This document shows, piece by piece, positions 1-7,913 of a stretch of DNA of 64,000 nucleotides. The DNA is taken from NCBI RefSeq assembly GCF_030733685.1, contig NZ_JASHIM010000004.1, forward strand, positions 124,001 to 188,000. The letters run 5' to 3'. The position numbers and the translations under genes were made by a program. The DNA comes from Roseovarius sp. MMSF_3281. GTDB taxonomy: Bacteria; Pseudomonadota; Alphaproteobacteria; Rhodobacterales; Rhodobacteraceae. The notes under the pieces are model-generated. The model did not search any database. It was given only the letters and a program-made list of their open reading frames with translations, and had not been told where the DNA came from. Every line of letters begins with the position of its first letter. The first letter of the stretch is position 1.

Positions 1-1
1 T

Positions 2-3000
2 GCCCGAAACCTGATGTATGGCGATGACGCCAATGAGGCACATATGGCGGAGGCGGTGACGTGGTACAAGCTTGCGGCCAAGGGCCGGTCACCGCGTGCC
101 ATGGCCGAGCTGGGGCGGGCTTACCGGTATGAGAAAGGGGTCAAGCGCGACGATGCCGTCGCGCGGGCGTGGTGGGAAAAGGGGGATGCGCTGGGGAACA
201 ACTATTCCACTTATCAACTGGCAAACCTCTATCGTTTCGGCAACGGGGTTGCGAAAGACCTCGACAAGGCCGCCGCGCTGTTCACCAAGGCGGGCGACAA
301 TGGCTATGCCAAGGCCTATTACGCCTTGGGCAGATTGTATCGGTTCGATACTGCCGGGGCGCATGAGAAAGCCGTCAAAGCATGGCGCAAGGCCGCGAAA
401 CTGGGGTATGCCGCCGCCTATGACGAGCTTGGGGTGGCCTATTACTTCGGGCGTGGTGTGCCGCAGGATTATGCCGAGGCCGCGCGGCTGAGCATGATCG
501 GGGCCGAGATGGGGAACCGCCGGACGCAGGCGACGATTGCCGACATGTTGTTCAACGGCATCGGCGTGACCCGCGACGAGCAGACCGCCGTGAAGTGGTA
601 CCAGGAGGCGGTTGAGGACGGATACGCCTATGCCATGCATAAACTGGCGATTGCCTATGGTGATGGACGCGGGGTTGAGCAGGACCTTGAAAAGGCATTC
701 GAGTTGTATTCGCAAGCCGCGCAAAAGGATGAAGAGCGGGCCTTTCTGTCGTTGGGTTATGCGCTGACCAATGGGGCGGGTACCGAGGCCGACCCCGAGG
801 CGGGGATCAAGTGGTATTTCAAAAGCAATAGTGCCGTCGCCAAGTCCAACATCGCCGAGCTTTATCAAAAGGGTCTGGGGGTGGAGCAGAGCGACAAGAA
901 GGCAAGGTATTGGTATCGCCGGTCTTCCAATCAGAAGCATCCGCGCGCCATGCGCAAATATGCCGAGATACTGATCGAGGATGGCACGCCCGACGCCTTG
1001 CAAGAGGCGGCCGCGTTGTACCTGACGGGGGCGTCGCGGGGGGATATCAAGGCCGAGCGGCGCTTGAACCGGGCGTTCGCGCAAGACGATGATCCCTTGG
1101 CGCCGGTCTTGCAGGCGGTGTTCGACGAGAACACCAAGGATGTGATCAAGCTGGGCCGCCGGTACGAAGAGGTGCGCGTGAGTTGCCTTGTTCTGTTGGT
1201 GGATTGTGGCAAGCTGGCCAAGCAGAAGCTGCATTTGGCCAATGCCGCCAACTGGTATCGCCGGGCGGGAGGGGCCCCGGAGGCGCAGTTCCGCCTTGGC
1301 CGGTTGCTGAGCGCCAATCCGCAGGTTGCGCAAGGCCCGACCGAAGCGGCGGATGTCTTGGCCGCCGCCAAGGCGGCGGGCAATGCCGATGCGGGCCTGT
1401 GGCTGGCCATGCAGGGGGGTGCGTCACCGCGGGACGCTTCCGAGGCCATGCGCGGCGCACTGGATGGATTGGAGGCGGAGGAGGCCGCGCGGCTGGCGCT
1501 GTTGTCGGTGGTGGGCCGGTTCGGGGATGATGCCATCGGCCCGGGCTGGACATGGTTGGAGGCCAAGGCGGACGCGGGCGAGGCCGAGGCGCAGGCGGCA
1601 ATCGTGGGCGCGGCGCTGTTCCTGGGCAATTTCGACATGGCCGCCAAGCGGATCAAGGCGCTGGGCCCGGGGGCCGCCAGCTTCGATCTTGAGGCGGTGG
1701 ATTACACGTTGCGCCAGGCGCTGACCTTCCTGATGGGGTCCGTGCGCGACGGGGTGACGCCGGATGCCGGGCAATTGGACGATATCGGCACGCTTTTGGA
1801 TGTGCTGGCCGAAACCCGCGCCGAACAGACCGGTGAATTGCGCCTGATGCTGAAGGAGGTGCGCTATCGCCTGGCGACGCGGGAGGATTTCACCCCGCTT
1901 CGGATCGAAAGCACGCAGCCTGCCGATCTGCGGTTGACGGGTATCGACGAGCGTATCGCGGACAAGACCAAGGGGCTGGGAGAATCGGCTTTGCTTGTGC
2001 CGCTTTACCAAGAGCGGGCGCGGATCCTGGCCGAGCTGGGCAACCTTGGACAGGCCGAGGAAGCGGTTTACAAATCGGTCGCCATTGCCAAATCCATCAA
2101 TGACCAAAGCCGCCATATCACCGGGTCCTTGGTGTATCACATGGAGATGGCCTGTAATCAGCGGAAGGGCAGCGACCTGTTGTTCGACATCGGGGCCGAG
2201 GCCGCCGGGTTGGCCCTGGCCAAATCCGCGGTGAACCACCTGCAATCGGCGCGTGGCAAGTTGTTGGAATTGCCGCAGAACCTGCAAAACTGTTTCCGCG
2301 ATCTGCTGTCCGATCAATACCGGCGGATGGCCGATCTTTTGATCCGCAACGATTACTTCGACGAGGCGCAGGTCATCCTGGCGCAGTTGAAGGATTTCGA
2401 GACCTATCGCTATTCCGGGGGGGACAGCGGGCGCGTTGGCGCGGCCTTTGACCCGGTGCCCATGTCGGGCGAGCAGGAGGCGATCATGACGCGTATTCAC
2501 GGGTTGCCCATGCGCGAGATGATCGCCTTGGAGCAGCGCCTTGAGGCCCTGCCCGAGGAGGAGGCCGATGCGATCGCGGAGGTCGAGGCCAAGTTGGACG
2601 CAGCACACCTCGCCTTGTCCGACAGCCTTGATGAATTGTCCGATGCGTTGGACGCGATGGATACCGACGCCAGCGTCGACTTGGCGCGCGAGGTGTCGTC
2701 GCGGACCCTGCGGCGGTTGGCGGGGCGGTTGGACCGTTTGGACAGCGTGGCCATGGTCTATTCCGTGTCGCTGCCCGAGCGGACGCATTTCCTGATCGTG
2801 ACGGGCGCGGGCACCGAGCACCGCGAACTTGAAATCGGACAGGAGGCCCTGACCCGGGATATCGAGGATTTGCGCGCCGCGCTGGGCAATCCGCGGATGG
2901 ACCCGGCCCCGGCAGCGGAAGCCTTTTACAAGGCGGTTTGGGCACCTGTGGAAGAGGCGCTTGACGTTTTGCCCGCCGACGGTCAGGTGCTTTTGGTGCT

Positions 3001-3820
3001 GGACGGTGTGATGCGTTACGTGCCGGTGGCGGCCCTGCGCGACGCGCGCGGCTGGCTTGTGGAGCGGCGCAATTACGTCACGTTTACCCCGGCCTCTCGC
3101 GATCTGCTTCTGGATGACGAGCCGCTGGAGGATCTTGAGGTCGAGGCGCTGGGCGCGTCGCGGGGCGGCGATGGGTTTGAGCCATTGCCCTACGTGCGGC
3201 AGGAGTTGGAAAGCATCGTCGGCATTGAAGGCAAGCAGGCCGCTATCCTGCCCGGGCGTGCCTGGCTGGATGACCGCTTTGATGCCGGGACCTTGGAAAC
3301 GGCCCTGGAGTCGGGCGCGCCGATTGTCCATGTCGCCACGCATTTCGATTTGACCGAAAGCGAAGATACCTCGCGTCTGCTGTTGGGGAACGGTGAGACC
3401 GTCAGTATCGCGGAGTTGAAAAAGGGCGCGCGGCGGGGCCGGTTCGATTTCGCCGATGTGCATATGCTGGTGCTGTCGGCCTGTCGGACAGGGGTTGGCA
3501 ATGGATCGGAATTGGAAAGCCTTGCCACCGAAATGCAATACGAGGGCGTGCGCAGTGTGCTGGCCACGCTTTGGCCGGTGGCCGATGTCTCGACGGCGGC
3601 CTTCATGGGGCGGTTTTACGAACAGTTGAAAGCCGGTGCGAGCCGGTCAGAGGCGCTTCATTCCACGCAGCGGTTCTTCGCCAAGGGCGCGAACCTGGCC
3701 GATGCGGGCGGGGCCCTGCGCGGCGGTGCCGCCTTGCAAGAGTCCAAGGCCGATGCCTATCCCGGTGTGACGCATCCCTTTTATTGGGCCGGGTTTCGGA
3801 TGATTGGGCAGTGGCGGTAG
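2..3820 (+). CDS. Sel1-repeat protein with C-terminal CHAT protease domain (5' end outside window)
   Basis: The reading frame is open to the left edge, and the first in-window ATG (14) lies inside a Sel1 repeat, so the true start is upstream. Residues about 1-340 (counted from 14) are Sel1-type repeats with the usual A..LG..Y..G pattern. The middle is alpha-helical and TPR-like. The last ~300 residues are a CHAT domain. Its caspase-like dyad is the His in HVATHF (codon at 3341) and the Cys in LSACRTG (codon at 3482), followed by ATLWPVAD. Known CHAT proteins are cysteine peptidases whose repeat domains sense partners or stress. The substrate here is unknown. The next gene is convergent and unrelated, so any operon partner must lie upstream. 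Confidence 0.85.
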   Translation, partial: ARNLMYGDDANEAHMAEAVTWYKLAAKGRSPRAMAELGRAYRYEKGVKRDDAVARAWWEKGDALGNNYSTYQLANLYRFGNGVAKDLDKAAALFTKAGDNGYAKAYYALGRLYRFDTAGAHEKAVKAWRKAAKLGYAAAYDELGVAYYFGRGVPQDYAEAARLSMIGAEMGNRRTQATIADMLFNGIGVTRDEQTAVKWYQEAVEDGYAYAMHKLAIAYGDGRGVEQDLEKAFELYSQAAQKDEERAFLSLGYALTNGAGTEADPEAGIKWYFKSNSAVAKSNIAELYQKGLGVEQSDKKARYWYRRSSNQKHPRAMRKYAEILIEDGTPDALQEAAALYLTGASRGDIKAERRLNRAFAQDDDPLAPVLQAVFDENTKDVIKLGRRYEEVRVSCLVLLVDCGKLAKQKLHLANAANWYRRAGGAPEAQFRLGRLLSANPQVAQGPTEAADVLAAAKAAGNADAGLWLAMQGGASPRDASEAMRGALDGLEAEEAARLALLSVVGRFGDDAIGPGWTWLEAKADAGEAEAQAAIVGAALFLGNFDMAAKRIKALGPGAASFDLEAVDYTLRQALTFLMGSVRDGVTPDAGQLDDIGTLLDVLAETRAEQTGELRLMLKEVRYRLATREDFTPLRIESTQPADLRLTGIDERIADKTKGLGESALLVPLYQERARILAELGNLGQAEEAVYKSVAIAKSINDQSRHITGSLVYHMEMACNQRKGSDLLFDIGAEAAGLALAKSAVNHLQSARGKLLELPQNLQNCFRDLLSDQYRRMADLLIRNDYFDEAQVILAQLKDFETYRYSGGDSGRVGAAFDPVPMSGEQEAIMTRIHGLPMREMIALEQRLEALPEEEADAIAEVEAKLDAAHLALSDSLDELSDALDAMDTDASVDLAREVSSRTLRRLAGRLDRLDSVAMVYSVSLPERTHFLIVTGAGTEHRELEIGQEALTRDIEDLRAALGNPRMDPAPAAEAFYKAVWAPVEEALDVLPADGQVLLVLDGVMRYVPVAALRDARGWLVERRNYVTFTPASRDLLLDDEPLEDLEVEALGASRGGDGFEPLPYVRQELESIVGIEGKQAAILPGRAWLDDRFDAGTLETALESGAPIVHVATHFDLTESEDTSRLLLGNGETVSIAELKKGARRGRFDFADVHMLVLSACRTGVGNGSELESLATEMQYEGVRSVLATLWPVADVSTAAFMGRFYEQLKAGASRSEALHSTQRFFAKGANLADAGGALRGGAALQESKADAYPGVTHPFYWAGFRMIGQWR

Positions 3821-3908
3821 GTCGTGGTTTTTCGGCGTGCCCCCGGGAAGGTCTGGAACGTACAGACGCCGCCGACGAGCCTGAAGGCGATATCGTCAGT
3901 GGAAAGAG

Positions 3909-3972
3909 CGCCCTTGGCCCCCGTGACGTGCCCAAGGGCGGCAATTGACCGGCGGCGGGATGGCCCGCCGCC
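3909..3972. terminator. Two hairpins between convergent genes
   Basis: Hairpin 1 pairs CGCCCTTGG with CCAAGGGCG (3909-3940). Hairpin 2 pairs GGCGGCGGG (3951-3959) with CCCGCCGCC (3964-3972) over a 4-nt loop. They sit between the CHAT gene stop and the znuA stop and could end transcription from both sides. Neither is followed by a clear T run. Confidence 0.5.
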
Positions 3973-3983
3973 GAACGGAGGCG

Positions 3984-5099
3984 TCAGAGGCAGGTGGCCA
4001 AGGCCTGTGCGAGGTTGCGCAGGATCTGCGGATAGAGGGCCGGGCCGGGTTCAAGGCTTGCCCCGAGCGGGTCAAGCACGCCTGTCTTCACCTCGGACCC
4101 TTGCAGGATGGCCGATACGACACCGGGGTCGAACTGTGGCTCGGACAAGACGCAGGTGATGCCCTCTTGGGTGACGCGCGCCCGGATCTCCTCGATTCGC
4201 GCCGGGCTTGGATCGCTGGCGTCGGAGACCGAGATGGCACCGGAGGCCGGGATATCGAAGCTGTCTTCGAAGTATTGATAGGCATCGTGGAACACGACGA
4301 AGTTCTTGCCGCGCACAGGGGCCAGCGTGATGTTGATCTCTTGTGACAGGGCGGTCAGCTCGTCCCGGGCCGCTGCGGCATTGGCGTAATAGGTGCTCGC
4401 GTTTTCGGGATCGGCGGCGGAGAGTTTGGCCGCGATGGCGTTCAGCCATGCGGCGGCGTTTTCCGGGGAGAGCCAGACATGGGGGTCATATGCGCCATGG
4501 TGGTGGCCGTGGCCTTCGGCGTGGCCGTCTTCCTGCGCATGGTCGTGTGTGTCGTGATCATGGGAATGATCATGCGTGTCGTGATCGTGATCGTGATCAT
4601 GCGCTTCATCGTGGCCATGGTCATGACCGTGGTCGTGGTCATGATCGTGGTCATGGCTGTCTTCGTGGCCATGCGCGTGGTCTTCTTCGCCGTGTCCGTG
4701 ATCATCGTGGGCGCTGCCATGATCGTGATTGTGGGCTTCGAAAAGCGCGCTTTCGCGTGTTGGCAGGGTCTTGGTCTTGTCCAGCTTGGCCAGCGCTGTC
4801 ACCTCGGCGTTGCCGGCAAGCGTTTCAATGGCGTCATCGAGCCATGGTGTCAGGTCCGGCCCGATCCAGAATACAAGGTCCGCGTCTTGCAGGGCCTGGG
4901 CTTCGGAGGGGCGGAGGCTGTATTCATGCGGGCTTGCGCCGGGCTGCACGATCAGGTCGGGGGTGCCCACATCGGCCATCACCCGCGCGACAAGGGAATG
5001 AACCGGTGCGATATCGGTTGCGACCTCGGGGACATCGGCCATGGCCGTGCCCGCCAGAAGCGCAGCGGCAAAGGAAAGCGGGAGAAGGTTTCTGGACAT
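3984..5099 (-). CDS. znuA: Zinc ABC transporter periplasmic binding protein ZnuA
   Basis: 371 aa. It has an N-terminal signal peptide (cleavage near AMA-DVP) and belongs to the cluster A-I metal-binding protein family. Likely zinc ligands are H58 (SPHEYSLRPS), H207 (DPHVWLSP), H271 (VVFHDAYQ) and D343 (LDPLG). C316 and C370 could form the disulfide seen in ZnuA proteins. Residues 121-202 are an unusually long His/Asp-rich loop, which in this family is thought to capture or buffer zinc. The gene is divergent from zur-znuC-znuB across a 56-bp gap, so shared zinc control by Zur is expected. Confidence 0.95.
   Translation of the reverse strand: MSRNLLPLSFAAALLAGTAMADVPEVATDIAPVHSLVARVMADVGTPDLIVQPGASPHEYSLRPSEAQALQDADLVFWIGPDLTPWLDDAIETLAGNAEVTALAKLDKTKTLPTRESALFEAHNHDHGSAHDDHGHGEEDHAHGHEDSHDHDHDHDHGHDHGHDEAHDHDHDHDTHDHSHDHDTHDHAQEDGHAEGHGHHHGAYDPHVWLSPENAAAWLNAIAAKLSAADPENASTYYANAAAARDELTALSQEINITLAPVRGKNFVVFHDAYQYFEDSFDIPASGAISVSDASDPSPARIEEIRARVTQEGITCVLSEPQFDPGVVSAILQGSEVKTGVLDPLGASLEPGPALYPQILRNLAQALATCL
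4494..4739 (-). repeat. Low-complexity His/Asp-coding tract in znuA
   Basis: About 246 bp of repeated CAY/GAY codons encode the charged loop of ZnuA (residues 121-202). It is a coding microsatellite-like tract, likely to vary in length between strains, and not a CRISPR array or intergenic repeat. Confidence 0.8.
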
Positions 5100-5104
5100 C
5101 CTGG

Positions 5105-5155
5105 GCTCCGTGTGATTTTATAACATTGATGCCGCGATATATGATATGAGATAAC
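5105..5155. promoter_or_regulatory. Divergent znuA/zur control region, possible Zur box
   Basis: The 56-bp gap is AT-rich. It holds TTTTATAACATT (around 5116-5127) and GATATGAGATAACATGAC (around 5142-5159). Both resemble the TTATAA/ATAACAT core of alphaproteobacterial Zur boxes but are imperfect dyads. The location between znuA and zur is what supports the assignment. Confidence 0.4.
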
Positions 5156-5674
5156 ATGACAAGCCCCGTATCTTCGAAGTCCGACCCCGCAACGGAAGCC
5201 TTGGGATTTGCCGCGCATGACCATGATCATTGCGTCGAGACAGCGATGGCCGCCGCCGAAGCACGTTGTAACGCCGAGGGGCTGCAATTTACGCCGGTGC
5301 GTCGCAAGGCGCTTGAAATCCTGTTGCAGGAGCATCGCGCGCTTGGGGCCTACGAGGTGCTTGACCGTTTGCGCGATGCGGGCTTCGGCTCGCAGCCGCC
5401 GGTGGCCTATCGCGCGCTTGATTTCCTTGTGGCGAATGGTTTTGCCCATAAGATCGAGCGGCTGAATGCCTTCATTGCCTGTGCCCATCCGGGGACCAGC
5501 CATTCCCCGGTTTTCATGATCTGCCGGCTGTGCGATTCGGTGGCTGAGGCCAGCGCAGGGCCGACGCGGGGGGCCTTGGGCCAAGCCGCGCGTGACGCCG
5601 GGTTCCAGATCGAGCGCACGGTGGTCGAGGCCGAGGGCATTTGCCCGGCCTGTTCGGAAAAGGCGCAGGCATGA
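5156..5674 (+). CDS. zur: Zinc uptake regulator Zur (Fur family)
   Basis: 172 aa. It has a Fur-type winged helix (about residues 45-100) followed by the dimerisation half. Two CxxC pairs, C123/C126 (MICRLC) and C163/C166 (ICPAC), form the structural zinc site typical of Fur/Zur. The His-rich AHDHDHC near the N terminus is an extra possible metal ligand cluster. With zinc bound, the protein is expected to repress znuA and its own operon. Its stop overlaps the znuC start (ATGA at 5671-5674), so zur, znuC and znuB are translationally coupled. Assignment to Zur rather than Fur or Mur rests on the znu context. Confidence 0.92.
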   Translation: MTSPVSSKSDPATEALGFAAHDHDHCVETAMAAAEARCNAEGLQFTPVRRKALEILLQEHRALGAYEVLDRLRDAGFGSQPPVAYRALDFLVANGFAHKIERLNAFIACAHPGTSHSPVFMICRLCDSVAEASAGPTRGALGQAARDAGFQIERTVVEAEGICPACSEKAQA

Positions 5675-6429
5675 GCCTTTTGTCGCTTCAGAACCTGAGC
5701 GTCCGTTACGGCGCGTCCACGGTGCTGCACGATGTATCGGTCACGATCGAGCCGGGCGAGATCGTGACGGTTGTCGGCCCCAATGGATCGGGCAAGACCA
5801 GTTTGCTGCGGGCGATCATCGGGGCGGTGACCCCATCGGCGGGGCGGGTCACCCGGAAACCGGGCCTGCGGATCGGCTATGTTCCGCAAAGACTGCATAT
5901 TGACCCGACCTTGCCGATCACGGTGGAGCGGTTTTTGCGCCTGCCGGGGCCGGTGGACAAGCGGGCCTGTCTCAAGGCGCTTGAAGCCGCAGGGGTGCCC
6001 GACCTTGCCGCGCGGCAGATGTCGGGCCTGTCGGGGGGGCAGTTCCAGCGGGTTCTTCTGGCGCGTGCGCTGATCAACCTGCCCGATCTCATCTTGCTGG
6101 ATGAGGCCACGCAGGGCCTTGACCAACCCGGATCGGCCGCTTTTTACCGGCGCATCGAGGAGGTACGGCGCGAAACCGGCTGTGCCGTCTTGATGATCAG
6201 CCATGAATTGCACGTGGTGATGAGCGCCTCGGACAGGGTGATTTGCCTGAATGGGCATGTCTGCTGTGAGGGGACGCCGGAAAAGGTATCCTCGGCGCCG
6301 GAATACCGGGCGCTGTTCGGCAGCGGAACGGGCGGGGCGCTGGCGCTTTATCGACACGATCACGACCATGCCCACGATGGGGCCTGCGATCACGATCACG
6401 CACACGATCATACCGAGGCTGCCGAATGA
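5671..6429 (+). CDS. znuC: Zinc ABC transporter ATPase ZnuC
   Basis: 252 aa. Walker A is GPNGSGKT (residues 36-43), the signature is LSGGQFQR (about 120-127) and Walker B is LILLDEATQGLD (about 140-151). The switch His is in ISHEL. The C-terminal tail (about 228-248) is His-rich (RHDHDHAH, CDHDHAHDH), which is not part of the core ATPase fold and may bind zinc. The ATG at 5671 is chosen over an upstream TTG because it gives the standard N terminus and the ATGA overlap with zur. It drives zinc import through ZnuB. Confidence 0.95.
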   Translation: MSLLSLQNLSVRYGASTVLHDVSVTIEPGEIVTVVGPNGSGKTSLLRAIIGAVTPSAGRVTRKPGLRIGYVPQRLHIDPTLPITVERFLRLPGPVDKRACLKALEAAGVPDLAARQMSGLSGGQFQRVLLARALINLPDLILLDEATQGLDQPGSAAFYRRIEEVRRETGCAVLMISHELHVVMSASDRVICLNGHVCCEGTPEKVSSAPEYRALFGSGTGGALALYRHDHDHAHDGACDHDHAHDHTEAAE

Positions 6430-7223
6430 TACTGGACGATTTCATGATGCGCGCCACGCTGGCGGGGCTTGGCGTGGCCTGTGCCGCCGCCCCCTTGGGC
6501 AGTTTCGTCGTCTGGCGGCGGATGGCCTATTTCGGGGATGCCACGGCGCATGCCGCCGTTTTGGGGGTGGCGCTGTCGCTGGCGTTGCAAATCTCGGTTT
6601 TTGCCGGGGCGATGGCGGTGGCCCTGGTGATGGCCTTGGCGGTGACCCTGTTGACCGGGCGCGGCTATGCCATGGATACGTTGCTTGGGGTGCTGGCGCA
6701 TTCGGCCCTGGCCTTCGGGCTGGTCGCGGTGTCGTTCCTGTCGGGCATTCGGATTGACCTGATGGCCTATCTTTTCGGTGATATTCTGGCGGTATCAACG
6801 GGTGATCTTGCGGTAATCTGGGGTGGGGCCGCCTTGGTTGTCGGCTTGATCGGCTGGCGGTGGTCGGGGCTTTTGACCTCGACCCTGAACGAGGATTTGG
6901 CCCATGCCAGCGGGATTGATCCCAAGCGTGAGAAACTGATCCTGACGCTGGCCTTGGCGATTACGGTTGCGGTGGCGATCAAGGTGGTGGGGGTGTTGTT
7001 GATCGCGGCGATGTTGATCATTCCCGCCGCCGCCGCACGGCCGCTTTCGCGCACGCCCGAGGGCATGGCATTCGCGGCGGCCGCCCTGGGGGCAGGGGCG
7101 GCGGTGATCGGGCTGCGCGCGGCCTATATGTTCGACACGCCCGCAGGCCCGACCATCGTTTGTGTCGCGGCACTGTTTTTCGTGGCTACAAGCCTTTTGG
7201 GCAGCGTATCGCGCGCGGGCTGA
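6426..7223 (+). CDS. znuB: Zinc ABC transporter permease ZnuB
   Basis: 265 aa, hydrophobic throughout, with the 7-9 membrane spans of the ABC-3 metal permease family. It contains the family-typical DATAHAAVLGVAL near the N terminus and the loop SGIDPKREK before the last helices. The start overlaps the znuC stop by ATGA (6426-6429). It forms the inner-membrane channel for zinc received from ZnuA. Confidence 0.95.
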   Translation: MILDDFMMRATLAGLGVACAAAPLGSFVVWRRMAYFGDATAHAAVLGVALSLALQISVFAGAMAVALVMALAVTLLTGRGYAMDTLLGVLAHSALAFGLVAVSFLSGIRIDLMAYLFGDILAVSTGDLAVIWGGAALVVGLIGWRWSGLLTSTLNEDLAHASGIDPKREKLILTLALAITVAVAIKVVGVLLIAAMLIIPAAAARPLSRTPEGMAFAAAALGAGAAVIGLRAAYMFDTPAGPTIVCVAALFFVATSLLGSVSRAG

Positions 7224-7323
7224 AGCGGGCGGGCGTGCAGGCCCGCGGCGCATCTGCCGGCTGGTGGCCCGGGTGGTGCCCTGGGGCAAAACCTGCCATT
7301 CTGTGCCGGTCGAGGTGCGAGAA

Positions 7324-7848
7324 ATGAACATTGCCTACACGATGTCGCCGGGGCGCGGCGATACGGACCTTATTCTGGCGCGGCTTGCGGGGGCCCTTGA
7401 GGCGCGTGGCATTCGGTGCCGTGGCACCGTGCAGATCAATACCGAGCGCCCGGACACGCATCTGTGCGATATGGATGTGATGGTTTTGCCCAAGGGGCCG
7501 GTGTTACGCATCAGCCAGAACCTTGGGGCCAATGCGCGTGGTTGCCGGCTTGATCCTTCGGGGCTGGAGGCCTCGGTGGGTCTTGTCGAAGAGGGGCTGA
7601 CGCCGCAGGCGGATTTGCTGATCATCAACAAGTTCGGTAAGCATGAAGCAGAGGGGCGCGGGTTTCGCGATATTATCGGCAAGGCCCTTGCGATGGAGGT
7701 GTCGGTGCTTGTCGGCCTGAACGCGATGAACAAGCCCGCCTTCGAGGATTTTGCAGGCGATCTGGCGGTGCAGGTGGAGCCGACGCAAGAGGCCCTTTTG
7801 GCGTGGGTTCAATCGGTCACGGCCCTGTCATCCCCGGTGGCGGTCTGA
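7324..7848 (+). CDS. DUF2478 family protein
   Basis: 174 aa from ATG 7324, which is preceded by a GA-rich stretch. Longer versions of the frame lack a sensible N terminus. It begins with a degenerate nucleotide-binding strand (IAYTMSPGRGDTD) and carries DLLIINKFGKHEAEGRGFR, which I recognise as the DUF2478 signature. The family resembles small P-loop NTPases and is often found near metal or molybdenum transport genes. The function is unknown. It lies 100 bp downstream of znuB on the same strand, so a link to metal handling is possible but unproven. Confidence 0.7.
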   Translation: MNIAYTMSPGRGDTDLILARLAGALEARGIRCRGTVQINTERPDTHLCDMDVMVLPKGPVLRISQNLGANARGCRLDPSGLEASVGLVEEGLTPQADLLIINKFGKHEAEGRGFRDIIGKALAMEVSVLVGLNAMNKPAFEDFAGDLAVQVEPTQEALLAWVQSVTALSSPVAV

Positions 7849-7886
7849 CCTTCGGCGCAGGCAATACAAGCAAGATGGGATGATCC

Positions 7887-7904
7887 GCCCGGCCTGTGCC
7901 GGGC
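7887..7904. terminator. Hairpin between convergent genes
   Basis: A perfect GCCCGGC/GCCGGGC stem with a 4-nt loop lies in the 65-bp gap between the DUF2478 gene and the acyl-CoA ligase, which face each other. It probably terminates one or both. There is no T run. Confidence 0.45.
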
Positions 7905-7913
7905 AGGGTGGTG

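Noticed and set aside
1424-3538. 704-aa minus-strand frame opposite the CHAT gene
   Set aside because: Gly/Gln/His/Arg-rich shadow typical of high-GC DNA; the plus strand has clear Sel1 and CHAT motifs.
4494-4739. Short repeats considered as a CRISPR array
   Set aside because: The repeats are in-frame His/Asp codons of znuA without regular spacers.
4479-5123. Plus-strand 214-aa frame that looks like a multi-helix membrane protein
   Set aside because: It is antisense to znuA; the Val/Ile/Met-rich text is the complement of the His/Asp codon tract, with no ribosome site or family.
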